64,000 bases of DNA, from the NCBI GenBank assembly GCA_963580455.1, contig OY756962.1, positions 11,922,001 to 11,986,000 of the forward strand, in the 5' to 3' direction. Shown here in pieces: positions 33,390 through 44,833 of this stretch. A model generated the notes under the pieces. It did not search any database. It was not told the DNA's origin and saw only the letters and a list, made by a program, of their open reading frames with translations. The stretch is from Euonymus europaeus (Eukaryota > Streptophyta > Magnoliopsida > Celastrales > Celastraceae). Position 1 is the first letter of the stretch. Every line of letters begins with the position of its first letter. The translations under genes were made by a program, and so were the position numbers.

Positions 33390-34616
33390 CTACTGGGCTG
33401 TCTGGTTGCCCTCTGGACACTCGCTCTTTCTATGACCCAACTTGCCACACCCAAAGCACTTAAACCCAGAAAGCTTGTACTCACTTGCCTTGTGCCCCTC
33501 TTTCCCACACTTGAAGCATGTCATCTTACCCCATGGTAGCCTAGGACCCTTGCCTCGGTCCCCTCTCTGTTGACGAAAATCTGTTCTCGATTTCTTGTGG
33601 CTACTACCACCACCACTACTACCCTCACTCACTGGACGCTTCCTCTGAGCTTCACTTTTCTCACTCAACTCAAAATCAAGAGCCATCTCCACTGTGTCCT
33701 GATATGACATCACCCTAGTGGCCATCACCATTCTACCAAGACTGGGAAGCAACCCATCTCGGTACCTCACTGCCTTCTTCACATCTGTGGGAGCAAACTC
33801 CTTCCCATATCGGTATAACTCCTCAAACTGCTTGGTGTACTGAGACACCGTCATCTCTGATGTCTGCAACAAATCTAGAAATTGTTTGGCCTTCTCCGTT
33901 TGCAGAGGCCTTGGCACAAACTTCTGCATAAACAACTGCTCAAACGAAGTCCAAGTCAGCTCATTCTGTCTCTGACCCATGGACATCCACCATTCATAGG
34001 CCGCACCACTCAAGTAGTAGAACACAAACTTCACTCGTCTCTCATCGGGTATCTCAAGAGTGTCCATCCTCATACTCAGCTGGTTGAACCACTCCTCCGC
34101 CCCCACACCCGTTCCATCTCCAGAAAATGTTGGAGGAGTAGTCCTCCTCAATTGGTCCACCTCATACATTCCTCTCCCAGCTCTAGGTACTGCTGCTACC
34201 TCAGTTGTAGCCTCTGGTACAACTCCCTCAGTACGAGTGCCAGTAGCACCCATCGCCTGAGCCACTGCCTGAGCTATGGTCCGCGCCTGTGTCTGTACCA
34301 TACTCATCATGAAACTAGTAAGACTCTCCATCGTCACTGGTTGCCCCCCTGTAGTAACAGGAGCAACCTGCACCTCAGGTGGTGCCTGCTGATCATCACT
34401 CTCCATCGGTAGTCCCTCTTGAACTATCTCTTCCTCTCTCAACTCCGGATCCACATTCGGAACCGAATCCTCAATGCTAGGAGTGCCTCTTGTGACACGT
34501 TCCACCCCAACACTACGGCCTCTACCTCGGCCCCTACCAACTCCCCGTCGGCCTCTGCCACGAGGTACTACAGTCCCACTTTTGGACCTGGTAGTTCTAC
34601 GGGTATTCATCTGCAT
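33390..34616 (-). pseudogene. Gypsy unit 1 gag with a nonsense codon (408 codons)
   Basis: The N-terminus is Arg/Gly-rich (RGRGRRGVGRGRGRGRS). A retrotransposon gag capsid domain spans about residues 165-290 (PPTFSGDGTGVGAEEWF, YYLSGAAYEWW). A basic linker and two zinc knuckles near 375-402 follow. The second knuckle ([14 protein letters not shown]) is intact. The first ([14 protein letters not shown]) has Tyr in place of the last Cys. The frame ends at TAG (33390-33392) where unit 2 has CAG, so this nonsense change is private to unit 1. The start is the first Met after the primer-binding site, 155 bp away. Confidence 0.88.
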
Positions 34617-34770
34617 GGCAAACAGACAATACCATTTAACCCACTACTCAAACGAGGATTTAAGGGGAAAAGAAAACATACCGGATCAGTAGCAGTCGTG
34701 ACATGGCCTGGATATACTACTCTACAACTAGGACCCAACACCCCAGATCCTATAAAGAGCCGTAAACCTC

Positions 34771-34782
34771 GCTCTGATACCA
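34771..34782 (-). other. Primer-binding site, initiator tRNA-Met type (unit 1)
   Basis: The minus strand reads TGGTATCAGAGC three bases after the LTR end (GGGGCGTGACA then ATT). This matches the 3' end complement of plant initiator tRNA-Met, the usual primer for this group. Unit 2 has the identical site at 41898-41909. Confidence 0.9.
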
Positions 34783-34785
34783 AAT

Positions 34786-36957
34786 TGTCACGCCCCGTTT
34801 CCGGAGACGCGACTGGGTGCTCTCTCCGCACGCTTCCTAGGTCACTAGTGTGAACATCCGGGATCAACCGGAAATCCGGCGGCACCTCCCCGTATATCGG
34901 AGAGCGCCAACCTGCATCAGAAACGCAGCAACAACAACATCACACTAGCAACCTAGCAAACATAGGCCTCGAGCCTCAACCACATGCAATCCTGACCCTA
35001 GGCCTCAGGCCATCCACTACCAGCATGCACAAACTGATGGCATCACATATAAATCAACACACAGATTTATAAAACATCAAATATAACCATAAATCAACAT
35101 CTACATCCACAAACAAGCACCACAGTGCCAAATGGTTATATTCTCTCAACATAGATATACTACGTACACCCACATGCATAGAGTATATCTCTAGCACCCT
35201 ATTCTATCCAGGGCCATCCATGACACGACTTGCTCACCGATCCGCAGCACCAGTATCAGTACCAGTGTCTCCTGTGGAAGGAAGAAAGTAAAGGAGTGAG
35301 CTAGAAGCTCAGTAGGGTATGAAGTAAACATCAATATAAGCTGAACCAAAGGAAAGTAATGCATCAATATGTTCCTACCACATGAACGTATACTCAACAA
35401 TTCACATCAACATTTATCCGGATAACCCCTTCAGAGCATAACAACCACAATATCATTGCAACTCAATGAAATATTGCACGGGAGCAAGCTCACCACAACC
35501 AACCACTCCTAGGATTATCCGGTTGCGTGAACCTATCACGCCCGCACCCCACAAGGCAAGTCACTCTTGACCTTACCCCTAGTGCGTTATCCTACTTGGA
35601 GTTCACATGACTCAGTGGTAACTCTCATCACCTCGTCATCCCTCCAAGTAGCTTTCAAGAAACCTAAAGGTTCCCGAGTCCATACCCGGTCCCCCATGCA
35701 TCTCTAATGCACTATGTCATGACATGCTGAATAGATATATATATATGAACAACCTACATATATATATACATAGCTACCATGATGCATGAATGGAAATCAC
35801 ATCGTGTCCATAGGAGATGGAACACTCACACTCGGGTCATGCAACATCAAGAATCAACAAGAATCACAATTAGGGTTCGTTTCCCCTTAGGAGCAATTAA
35901 GGCGGAAACACAAATGGAACGACCAATGAGGAATCGAAACGCTCTTAACATATCAAAAACGAACGATAGAAAGAATGGTTGGAAATCCCCTACCTCGTGT
36001 CGAGTAAATTACCACAATTTCCCAAAATTCGTTCCTAGGGTTTCGGTTTGCCCAAACCTACAATGTGGCATAACCGAACCCTCACAAGCATCAATAAACA
36101 ACCAACAACTCATATAAACATCAATTCAATCCATAAATTCGAAATTACTCACCTTCTCTCTCTAGAAATTCCTTCCAAAATCCTCCAACTCACTCCAAGC
36201 TCAACTCAACTCCAAAACACAAACCAATCTACATAAACATCCAAAATCAACCTATAAACAACATATCTAAAGCATAGCACTCAACTCTTCAAGAATCTAG
36301 CAAATATAGAAAAACCTTGAATTTACAAAAACTATGAAAAACTTACCAAATCACTTGAATCAACCTTGAATCTTTCTTACATAGCTTCAAGGATCATCAA
36401 TCCACAATCTCCAAGTCAATCTCTTGCCAAAATCTCCTTCTCTCTCTTCTTCTCTCTCACTTTCTCTCTCTAGACGGGCTCCCAAGGTGGTAAATGCCCA
36501 GAAATGTCTAAAACTAAGCTTAAAAACTGATTTCCCGATAACCGTCCGGACGCCTCAAGTGACCGTCCGGACGCTTGCCTCTTCCTCCACTCTCTGCCCA
36601 CTTCGCAGGCTTAACCGTCCGGACGCCTCGTTAGACCGCCCGGACGGTCTACTGTTCACAGCACCAAAATTTTTCTCTAAAAATGAATCTGCCCCAGTTC
36701 CTTCACAAACCGTCCGGACGGCTGTTTTAACCGTCCGGACGGTTCTTGTTTTCCAGAAACCCAGTTTTTCTCACTTTTATTTTTCGGCTCGGTTCAAGCT
36801 TCGATTTGATATATTACAGGCCCGAAACGGACATGTATACTAAAAGTTATGCCCCATTTACCGAACCGAGCTCCAAAACTATTTTTCTATGATTCCGTAC
36901 CTCACGGATCATCCGTATTTCGACTCAAAACTAAAAATTTTGGGTCGGGGTTTCACA
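34786..36957 (-). mobile_element. Ty3/gypsy LTR 2 (shared between units 1 and 2), 2172 bp
   Basis: It has the same ends as LTR 1 (TGTCACGCCCC...GGGGTTTCACA). It is the 5' LTR of unit 1 and the 3' LTR of unit 2 at once. By eye it differs from LTR 3 at only about eight positions. The palindrome cluster and TA-rich runs are conserved. Confidence 0.93.
36541..36742 (-). promoter_or_regulatory. CCGTCCGGACGG palindrome cluster in LTR 2
   Basis: Six copies at about 36541, 36562, 36614, 36635 (CCGCCCGGACGG), 36709 and 36729. Compared with LTR 1 the mismatched copy is a different one, so individual sites have mutated independently while the cluster has been kept. Confidence 0.5.
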
Positions 36958-36970
36958 TCCTCCCCCCCTT
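36958..36970 (-). other. Polypurine tract of gypsy unit 2
   Basis: Minus-strand AAGGGGGGGAGGA next to the LTR 2 boundary, identical to the tracts of units 1 and 3. Confidence 0.85.
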
Positions 36971-36995
36971 AATAAAATTTCGTCCCGAAATTTAA

Positions 36996-39119
36996 CTACA
37001 CACACGTACCTGAATCTCCGAACAACTCCGGGTACCTTTCCTTCATTCGAGACTCCAACTCCCAAGTTGCTTCTTCAACTCCGTGGTACATCCACAACAC
37101 TTTTACCAATGGTATCACACTCGACCTCGTGACCTTGTTCTGTCGGTCTAGAATCTTCACCGGGTGAAGAGTGTAGCTCCCATCTTCCTCAACTTCCAAC
37201 GTAGTCCAATCTATCACATGCGACGGATCCGGCTCATATTTCCGAAGCATAGATACATGGAATACATTGTGAACCTTCTCAAGCTTCGGTGGAAGTGCCA
37301 AACGGTACGCCACCGGTCCAACTGTTTCCAAAATCTCAAATGGCCCCACAAACCTCGGTGCCAACTTCCCATGCTTGCTATATCTCTGAATTCCCCGTCT
37401 CGGACTAACCTTCAAGAAAACCTTATCGCCTACAGCGAACTCCAAAGGTCTCCTCCTCCGGTCAGCATAAGACTTCTGTCGGCTCTGTGCGGTGATCAAC
37501 CGCTTCCGTATCTCATCAACTCTCTCTCGTGCTTCTTTGACCATCTCCGGTCCTGACACAACTTTCTCCCCAACCTCTGCCCAACACAAAGGCAACCTAC
37601 AAGGCCTCCCGTAGAGCGCCTCGTAAGGTGCCATCCCGATACTACTTTGGAAAGAGTTGTTATACACAAACTCCGCCAAATGTAAGTACCGATCCCAACT
37701 TCCTCCAAAATCAACTACACATGCTCGTAGCATATCCTCCAAAACCTGTATGGTTCTCTTACTCTGTCCATCACTTTGAGGATGATATGTTGTAGAGAAA
37801 TCCAACTTCGTTCCCAATGCCTCCTGTAAACTACTCCAGAATCTACCTGTGAACCTCGGGTCTCGGTCCGACGCAATAGATAATGGAATTCTGTGAAGTC
37901 TCACAATCTCCTTGACATACATAGTACTCAAGGTTTCCAATGAATCCGTCTTGTTCATGGGTAAGAAGTGTGCAGACTTAGTTAATCTGTCCACTATCAC
38001 CCAAACCGCATCATGCCTCCTCTGAGTCATTGGCAATGCCGTCACAAAGTCCATTGTGATCTTCTCCCACTTCCATTCAGCTACTGGTAATGGTTGCAAC
38101 AATCCAGCTGGTCTCTGATGTTCTGCCTTCACTTGTTGGCAAGTAAGACACTTCGTCACAAATCTAGCAACATCGGCCTTCATACCCTTCCACCAGAAAC
38201 TCTGCTTCAAGTCTCGGTACATCTTCGTACCCCCGGGATGCATAGCAAACCAAGAATGATGTGTTTTCCTTAGAATCTCCTGTCTCAACTCATCATCTTC
38301 GGGAACCACTAACCTTCCCGCATATTGTACTCCACCATCATTCCCTCGAACCCATCCAAGACTCTCATCAATCACATCAAATGTATGATCTCCGTTTTGT
38401 GCATCTATAACCTTCTGAACCATCATAGGTCTCGAAGTCATAGAACACAAATGCACTTTTTCCTCTTGACTCCTCAACTCCAATCCAAACTCATTGATTG
38501 TCTCCACAATTTTCCACTCATGCATGAATAGGCTAGCAACTCTCTGCTTCCTACTCAAAGCATCCGCAACCACATTTGCTTTACCTGGATGGTATTGCAA
38601 ATTAAAATCAAAATCCTCTAAGTACTCCATCCACCGCCTTTGTCGTAACTTCAACTCCTTTTGAGTGAATAGGTACTTAAGGCTTTTGTGATCCGAGAAC
38701 ACCTCAAACGTCTCTCCGTAGAGATAGTACCTCCATTGCTTAAGAGAAAATACTACTGCCGCCAACTCCAGATCATGCACTGGATAGTTCCTCTCATGTG
38801 TCTTCAGCAACCTCGAACCATACTCTATCACTCGGCCCTGCTGCATCAACACACAACCCAACCCGACTCCAGATGCATCACAATACAGCTGATAGCCAAC
38901 ATTCCTCTCCGGAACTACTAACACTGGAGGTGTTGTCAACCTCTTCTTCAACTCTTCAAATGCGGCCTCACATTCGTCTGTCCACACAAACGGTGTGCCC
39001 TTCTTTGTGAGCTGCGTCATCGGCGAAGCAACTCTCGAAAAATCCTCAATAAATCTCCGGTAGTAACCCGCCAATCCTAGAAAACTTCGGATCTCTGTCA
39101 CATCTTTGGTCTCTCCCAA
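36996..39119 (-). CDS. Gypsy unit 2 pol, C-terminal part: RNase H, integrase, chromodomain (707 codons)
   Basis: This matches the unit 1 frame with only a few substitutions, for example RRFIEDF for RRFMEDF, YQLYCD for YQVYCD and HPQSDGQ for HPQNDGQ. It has the same Lys at the integrase catalytic Glu position and the same missing base before KDVTEIRS. It keeps the integrase HHCC finger and the C-terminal chromodomain. Because both defects are shared with unit 1, they predate the tandem duplication. Confidence 0.9.
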   Translation of the reverse strand: MGETKDVTEIRSFLGLAGYYRRFIEDFSRVASPMTQLTKKGTPFVWTDECEAAFEELKKRLTTPPVLVVPERNVGYQLYCDASGVGLGCVLMQQGRVIEYGSRLLKTHERNYPVHDLELAAVVFSLKQWRYYLYGETFEVFSDHKSLKYLFTQKELKLRQRRWMEYLEDFDFNLQYHPGKANVVADALSRKQRVASLFMHEWKIVETINEFGLELRSQEEKVHLCSMTSRPMMVQKVIDAQNGDHTFDVIDESLGWVRGNDGGVQYAGRLVVPEDDELRQEILRKTHHSWFAMHPGGTKMYRDLKQSFWWKGMKADVARFVTKCLTCQQVKAEHQRPAGLLQPLPVAEWKWEKITMDFVTALPMTQRRHDAVWVIVDRLTKSAHFLPMNKTDSLETLSTMYVKEIVRLHRIPLSIASDRDPRFTGRFWSSLQEALGTKLDFSTTYHPQSDGQSKRTIQVLEDMLRACVVDFGGSWDRYLHLAEFVYNNSFQSSIGMAPYEALYGRPCRLPLCWAEVGEKVVSGPEMVKEARERVDEIRKRLITAQSRQKSYADRRRRPLEFAVGDKVFLKVSPRRGIQRYSKHGKLAPRFVGPFEILETVGPVAYRLALPPKLEKVHNVFHVSMLRKYEPDPSHVIDWTTLEVEEDGSYTLHPVKILDRQNKVTRSSVIPLVKVLWMYHGVEEATWELESRMKERYPELFGDSGTCV

Positions 39120-41086
39120 TTTAAAACCGACTCAACTTTGGAGTAGTTAACCGCTATGCCTTCTTGAGTGATCACATGGCCTAGGAACTTTACTTCCGTG
39201 GCCCAAAATTCACACTTACTCAATTTAGCATACAGTTGATTCTCCCTCAACGTCTGTAACACTACCTTCAAATGTTCCTCATGCTCCCCCTCCGTAGGAG
39301 AATAAATCAATATATCATCAATAAACACCACTACAAACTTATCCAAAAATGGTCGAAGAACCCTTTGCATTAGGTCCATGAATACCGCCGGGGCATTTGT
39401 CAACCCAAACGGCATCACAAGGAACTCATAATGCCCATAACGAGTTCTAAACGCTGTTTTCTGGATATCCTCATCCTTAATCCTCAACTGATGATAACCC
39501 GACCTCAAGTCAATCTTAGAGAAATGCCTAGCACCTCTCAATTGGTCAAACAAATCATTGATCCTAGGCAACAGATACTTATTCCTCACTGTAACCTTAT
39601 TCAACTGCCTATAATCAATACCCATCCTCAAACTTCCATCTTTCTTCTTGACGAACAACACCGGTGCTCCCCACGGGGACACACTCGGTCTAATGAACCC
39701 CAAGTCTAACAACTCCTCTAATTGAGAACTCAACTCCTTCAACTCTGCTGGAGCCATCCGATACGGCGGAATCGAAATCGGCTTGACATTCGGATGTAAC
39801 TCAATAGCAAAGTCGATCTCCCTCTTTGGAGGTAATCCCGACAACTCTTCCGGAAATACATCCATAAACTCTTCCACTACCCGAATCATAGTAGCTACAT
39901 CTCCCTTAGGAGCTGAACTCACAAAACTCGCAACTCTACAATCTTGGTACGAAGGATTATCCATGAAATGTGGGCATGGAATCCCCTTCGATCCCCTCAA
40001 CTGAATCACTCCTCCCTCGGGTACTCTAAGAGTAATCTTCCTCTCCCAGAAATCAAGCAACCCTTGGTGCTTCGTCAACCAATCAACTCCAAGAATCACA
40101 TCAAAATCCTGGAAATCTAATACATACAAGTCGGCTTTCAGAGATATTTCTCCAAACCGACACTCACAATCGAACACTACCCCCCCCAATGTGGTAAAGT
40201 ATCCGAATGGTGAGGATACCGTGAACATTCGTCTTATTGGCGAAATCTCTACCTCTAGTGCGTGTGCTAACGAACTAGTAATGAAAGATGAGGTAGCCCC
40301 CGAATCAAACAAGACTCTTGCCCAACAATTAGAAATCAAGAAGGTACCTCCAATGAAGTTTGGATGCTCCTGTGCCTCCTGATGACCCAATGCATAGACA
40401 CGCCCCTCTACCAGTGCATTCTGCTGCTGCTGTGGCTGACGAGTCCCACCCCGCCCCCTTCCTCCCATTGGAACATTGGAAGGAAGAGCCGGAGGCGGTA
40501 CTCCCGGTGTGCTCTGCTGCTGGGCTGTCTGGTTGCCCTCTGGACACTCGCTCTTTCTATGACCCAACTTGCCACACCCAAAGCACTTAAACCCAGAAAG
40601 CTTGTACTCACTTGCCTTGTGCCCCTCTTTCCCACACTTGAAGCATGTCATCTTACCCCATGGTAGCCTAGGACCCTTGCCTCGGTCCCCTCTCTGTTGA
40701 CGAAAATCTGTTCTCGATTTCTTGTGGCTACTACCACCACCACTACTACCCTCACTCACTGGACGCTTCCTCTGAGCTTCACTTTTCTCACTCAACTCAA
40801 AATCAAGAGCCATCTCCACTGTGTCCTGATATGACATCACCCTAGTGGCCATCACCATTCTACCAAGACTGGGAAGCAACCCATCTCGGTACCTCACTGC
40901 CTTCTTCACATCTGTGGGAGCAAACTCCTTCCCATATCGGTATAACTCCTCAAACTGCTTGGTGTACTGAGACACCGTCATCTCTGATGTCTGCAACAAA
41001 TCTAGAAATTGTTTGGCCTTCTCCGTTTGCAGAGGCCTTGGCACAAACTTCTGCATAAACAACTGCTCAAACGAAGTCCAAGTCAG
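39098..41086 (-). pseudogene. Gypsy unit 2 gag C-terminus, protease and reverse transcriptase
   Basis: After a TAG at 41087-41089 the frame runs uninterrupted through [14 protein letters not shown], both zinc knuckles, protease [10 protein letters not shown] and RT with FIDDILIYS. It stops at NWERPKM, as in unit 1. The gag-protease junction reads [10 protein letters not shown] here, which shows the unit 1 stop at that place is a later CAG-to-TAG change. Confidence 0.88.
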
Positions 41087-41743
41087 CTAATTCTGTCTCT
41101 GACCCATGGACATCCACCATTCATAGGCCGCACCACTCAAGTAGTAGAACACAAACTTCACCCGTCTCTCATCGGGTATCTCAAGAGTGTCCATCCTCAT
41201 ACTCAGCTGGTTGAACCACTCCTCCGCCCCCACACCCGTTCCATCTCCAGAAAATGTTGGAGGAGTAGTCCTCCTCAATTGGTCCACCTCATACATTCCT
41301 CTCCCAGCTCTAGGTACTGCTGCTACCTCAGTTGTAGCCTCTGGTACAACTCCCTCAGTACGAGTGCCAGTAGCACCCATCGCCTGAGCCACTGCCTGAG
41401 CTATGGTCCGCGCCTGTGTCTGTACCATACTCATCATGAAACTAGTAAGACTCTCCATCGTCACTGGTTGCCCCCCTGTAGTAACAGGAGCAACCTGCAC
41501 CTCAGGTGGTGCCTGCTGATCATCACTCTCCATCGGTAGTCCCTCTTGAACTATCTCTTCCTCTCTCAACTCCGGATCCACATTCGGAACCGAATCCTCA
41601 ATGCTAGGAGTGCCTCTTGTGACACGTTCCACCCCAACACTACGGCCTCTACCTCGGCCCCTACCAACTCCCCGTCGGCCTCTGCCACGAGGTACTACAG
41701 TCCCACTTTTGGACCTGGTAGTTCTACGGGTATTCATCTGCAT
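41087..41743 (-). pseudogene. Gypsy unit 2 gag N-terminal part (218 codons)
   Basis: Identical in layout to the unit 1 gag N-terminus: Arg/Gly-rich leader, then capsid with PPTFSGDGTG and YEWWMSMGQRQN. It is closed by TAG at 41087-41089, where unit 1 has GAG (Glu). This nonsense change is private to unit 2, so each unit has its own gag break besides the shared pol defects. Confidence 0.88.
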
Positions 41744-41897
41744 GGCAAACAGACAATACCATTTAACCCACTACTCAAACGAGGATTTAAGGGGAAAAGA
41801 AAACATACCGGATCAGTAGCAGTCGTGACATGGCCTGGATATACTACTCTACAACTAGGACCCAACACCCCAGATCCTATAAAGAGCCGTAAACCTC

Positions 41898-41909
41898 GCT
41901 CTGATACCA
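41898..41909 (-). other. Primer-binding site, initiator tRNA-Met type (unit 2)
   Basis: Minus-strand TGGTATCAGAGC, three bases from LTR 3. Unit 3 has lost its own site through the 3'-side truncation at 44825. Confidence 0.9.
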
Positions 41910-41912
41910 AAT

Positions 41913-44084
41913 TGTCACGCCCCGTTTCCGGAGACGCGACTGGGTGCTCTCTCCGCACGCTTCCTAGGTCACTAGTGTGAACATCCGGGATCAACCGGAA
42001 ATCCGGCGGCACCTCCCCGTATATCGGAGAGCGCCAACCTGCATCAGAAACGCAGCAACAACAACATCACACTAGCAACCTAGGAAACATAGGCCTCGAG
42101 CCTCAACCACATGCAATCCTGACCCTAGGCCTCAGGCCATCCACTACCAGCATGCACAAACTGATGGCATCACATATAAATCAACACACAGATTTATAAA
42201 ACATCAAATATAACCATAAATCAACATCTACATCCACAAACAAGCACCACAGTGCCAAATGGTTATATTCTCTCAACATAGATATACTACGTACACCCAC
42301 ATGCATAGAGTATATCTCTAGCACCCTATTCTATCCAGGGCCATCCATGACACGACTTGCTCACCGATCCGCAGCACCAGTATCAGTACCAGTGTCTCCT
42401 GTGGAAGGAAGAAAGTAAAGGAGTGAGCTAGAAGCTCAGTAGGGTATGAAGTAAACATCAATATAAGCTGAACCAAAGGAAAGTAATGCATCAATATGTT
42501 CCTACCACATGAACGTATACTCAACAATTCACATCAACATTTATCCGGATAACCCCTTCAGAGCATAACAACCACAATATCATTGCAACTCAATGAAATA
42601 TTGCACGGGAGCAAGCTCACCACAACCAACCACTCCTAGGATTATCCGGTTGCGTGAACCTATCACGCCCGCACCCCACAAGGCAAGTCACTCTTGACCT
42701 TACCCCTAGTGCGTTATCCTACTTGGAGTTCACATGACTCAGTGGTAACTCTCATCACCTCGTCATCCCTCCAAGTAGCTTTCAAGAAACCTAAAGGTTC
42801 CCGAGTCCATACCCGGTCCCCCATGCATCTCTAATGCACTATGTCATGGCATGCTGAATAGATATATATATATGAACAACCTACATATATATATACATAG
42901 CTACCATGATGCATGAATGGAAATCACATCGTGTCCATAGGAGATGGAACACTCACACTCGGGTTATGCAACATCAAGAATCAACAAGAATCACAATTAG
43001 GGTTCGTTTCCCCTTAGGAGCAATTAAGGCGGAAACACAAATGGAACGACCAATGAGGAATCGAAACGCTCTTAACATATCAAAAATGAACGATAGAAAG
43101 AATGGTTGGAAATCCCCTACCTCGTGTCGAGTAAATTACCACAATTTCCCAAAATTCGTTCCTAGGGTTTCGGTTTGCCCAAACCTACAATGTGGCATAA
43201 CCGAACCCTCACAAGCATCAATAAACAACCAACAACTCATATAAACATCAATTCAATCCATAAATTCGAAATTACTCACCTTCTCTCTCTAGAAATTCCT
43301 TCCAAAATCCTCCAACTCACTCCAAGCTCAACTCAACTCCAAAACACAAACCAATCTACATAAACATCCAAAATCAACCTATAAACAACATATCTAAAGC
43401 ATAGCACTCAACTCTTCAAGAATCTAGCAAATATAGAAAAACCTTGAATTTACAAAAACTATGAAAAACTTACCAAATCACTTGAATCAACCTTGAATCT
43501 TCCTTACTTAGCTTCAAGGATCATCAATCCACAATCTCCAAGTCAATCTCTTGCCAAAATCTCCTTCTCTCTCTTCTTCTCTCTCACTTTCTCTCTCTAG
43601 ACGGGCTCCCAAGGTGGTAAATGCCCAGAAATGTCTAAAACTAAGCTTAAAAACTGATTTCCCGATAACCGTCCGGACGCCTCAAGTGACCGTCCGGACG
43701 CTTGCCTCTTCCTCCACTCTCTGCCCACTTCGCAGGCTTAACCGTCCGGACGCCTCGTTAGACCGCCCGGACGGTCTACTGTTCACAGCACCAAAATTTT
43801 TCTCTAAAAATGAATCTGCCCCAGTTCCTTCACAAACCGTCCGGACGGCTGTTTTAACCGTCCGGACGGTTCTTGTTTTCCAGAAACCCAGTTTTTCTCA
43901 CTTTTATTTTTCGGCTCGGTTCAAGCTTCGATTTGATATATTACGGGCCCGAAACGGACATGTATACTAAAAGTTATGCCCCATTTACCGAACCAAGCTC
44001 CAAAACTATTTTTCTATGATTCCGTACCTCACGGATCATCCGTATTTCGACTCAAAACTAAAAATTTTGGGTCGGGGTTTCACA
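41913..44084 (-). mobile_element. Ty3/gypsy LTR 3 (5' LTR of unit 2, 3' LTR of unit 3), 2172 bp
   Basis: It starts TGTCACGCCCC and ends GGGGTTTCACA next to a polypurine tract at 44085-44097. It is almost identical to LTR 2. The palindrome cluster lies at about 43668-43869. Confidence 0.93.
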
Positions 44085-44097
44085 TCCTCCCCCCCTT
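44085..44097 (-). other. Polypurine tract of gypsy unit 3
   Basis: Minus-strand AAGGGGGGGAGGA next to LTR 3. Its presence shows that a third internal region follows rather than flanking DNA. Confidence 0.85.
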
Positions 44098-44122
44098 AAT
44101 AAAATTTCGTCCCGAAATTTAA

Positions 44123-44825
44123 CTACACACACGTACCTGAATCTCCGAACAACTCCGGGTACCTTTCCTTCATTCGAGACTCCAACTCCCAAGTTGCTTC
44201 TTCAACTCCGTGGTACATCCACAACACTTTTACCAATGGTATCACACTCGACCTCGTGACCTTGTTCTGTCGGTCTAGAATCTTCACCGGGTGAAGAGTG
44301 TAGCTCCCATCTTCCTCAACTTCCAACGTAGTCCAATCTATCACATGCGACGGATCCGGCTCATATTTCCGAAGCATAGATACATGGAATACATTGTGAA
44401 CCTTCTCAAGCTTCGGTGGAAGTGCCAAACGGTACGCCACCGGTCCAACTGTCTCCAAAATCTTAAATGGCCCCACAAACCTCGGTGCCAACTTCCCATG
44501 CTTGCTATATCTCTGAATTCCCTGTCTTGGACTAACCTTCAAGAAAACCTTATCGCCTACAGCGAACTCCAAAGGTCTCCTCCTCCGGTCAGCATAAGAC
44601 TTCTGTCGGCTCTGTGCGGTGATCAACCGCTTCCGTATCTCATCAACTCTCTCTCGTGCTTCTTTGACCATCTCTGGTCCTGACACAACTTTCTCCCCAA
44701 CCTCTGCCCAACACGAAGTCGACCTACAAGGCCTCCCGTAGAGCGCCTCGTAAGGTGCCATCCCGATACTACTTTGGAAAGAGTTGTTATACACAAACTC
44801 CGCCAAATGTAAGTACCGATCCCAA
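44123..44825 (-). pseudogene. Gypsy unit 3 pol, truncated (integrase C-terminus and chromodomain only)
   Basis: About 234 codons match the end of the unit 1 and 2 pol, from [14 protein letters not shown] to the same C-terminus. Unit-specific changes include RPCRSTSCWAE for [18 protein letters not shown] for SPRRGIQ and GPFKILE for GPFEILE. The 5' part, primer site and outer LTR are missing. The frame happens to stay open into the satellite up to 44929, but that extension is not part of the element. Confidence 0.9.
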
Positions 44826-44833
44826 TGTAAGTA
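44826..44833. other. Templated filler at the gypsy-satellite junction
   Basis: The gypsy sequence ends ...aatgtaagtaccgatcccaa. It is followed by tgtaagta, which with the preceding aa recopies aatgtaagta from 44806-44815, and then by satellite (tcgaactaagc). A short copy of nearby sequence at a breakpoint is typical of end joining with template switching. Confidence 0.6.

Larger units (their letters stand above)
27661..44825 (-). mobile_element. Tandem array of a Ty3/gypsy chromovirus (LTR-int-LTR-int-LTR-partial int)
   Basis: Three near-identical LTRs start at 27661, 34786 and 41913, a spacing of 7125 and 7127 bp. Two complete internal regions and one partial one lie between and after them on the minus strand. 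Adjacent units share one LTR, so this is not three separate insertions. That structure is expected from unequal homologous recombination between elements or LTRs. The C-terminal chromodomain, the initiator-tRNA-Met-type primer site and the polymerase order RT-RH-INT place it among chromoviruses, most like Tekay/Del. The left target flank is copia gag (GCTTC at 27656-27660). The right flank is lost. Confidence 0.93.

Noticed and set aside
33882..34412. 176-codon + strand frame opposite gag, repeated at 41009
   Set aside because: It is a shadow of the gag frame on the other strand, preserved by duplication.
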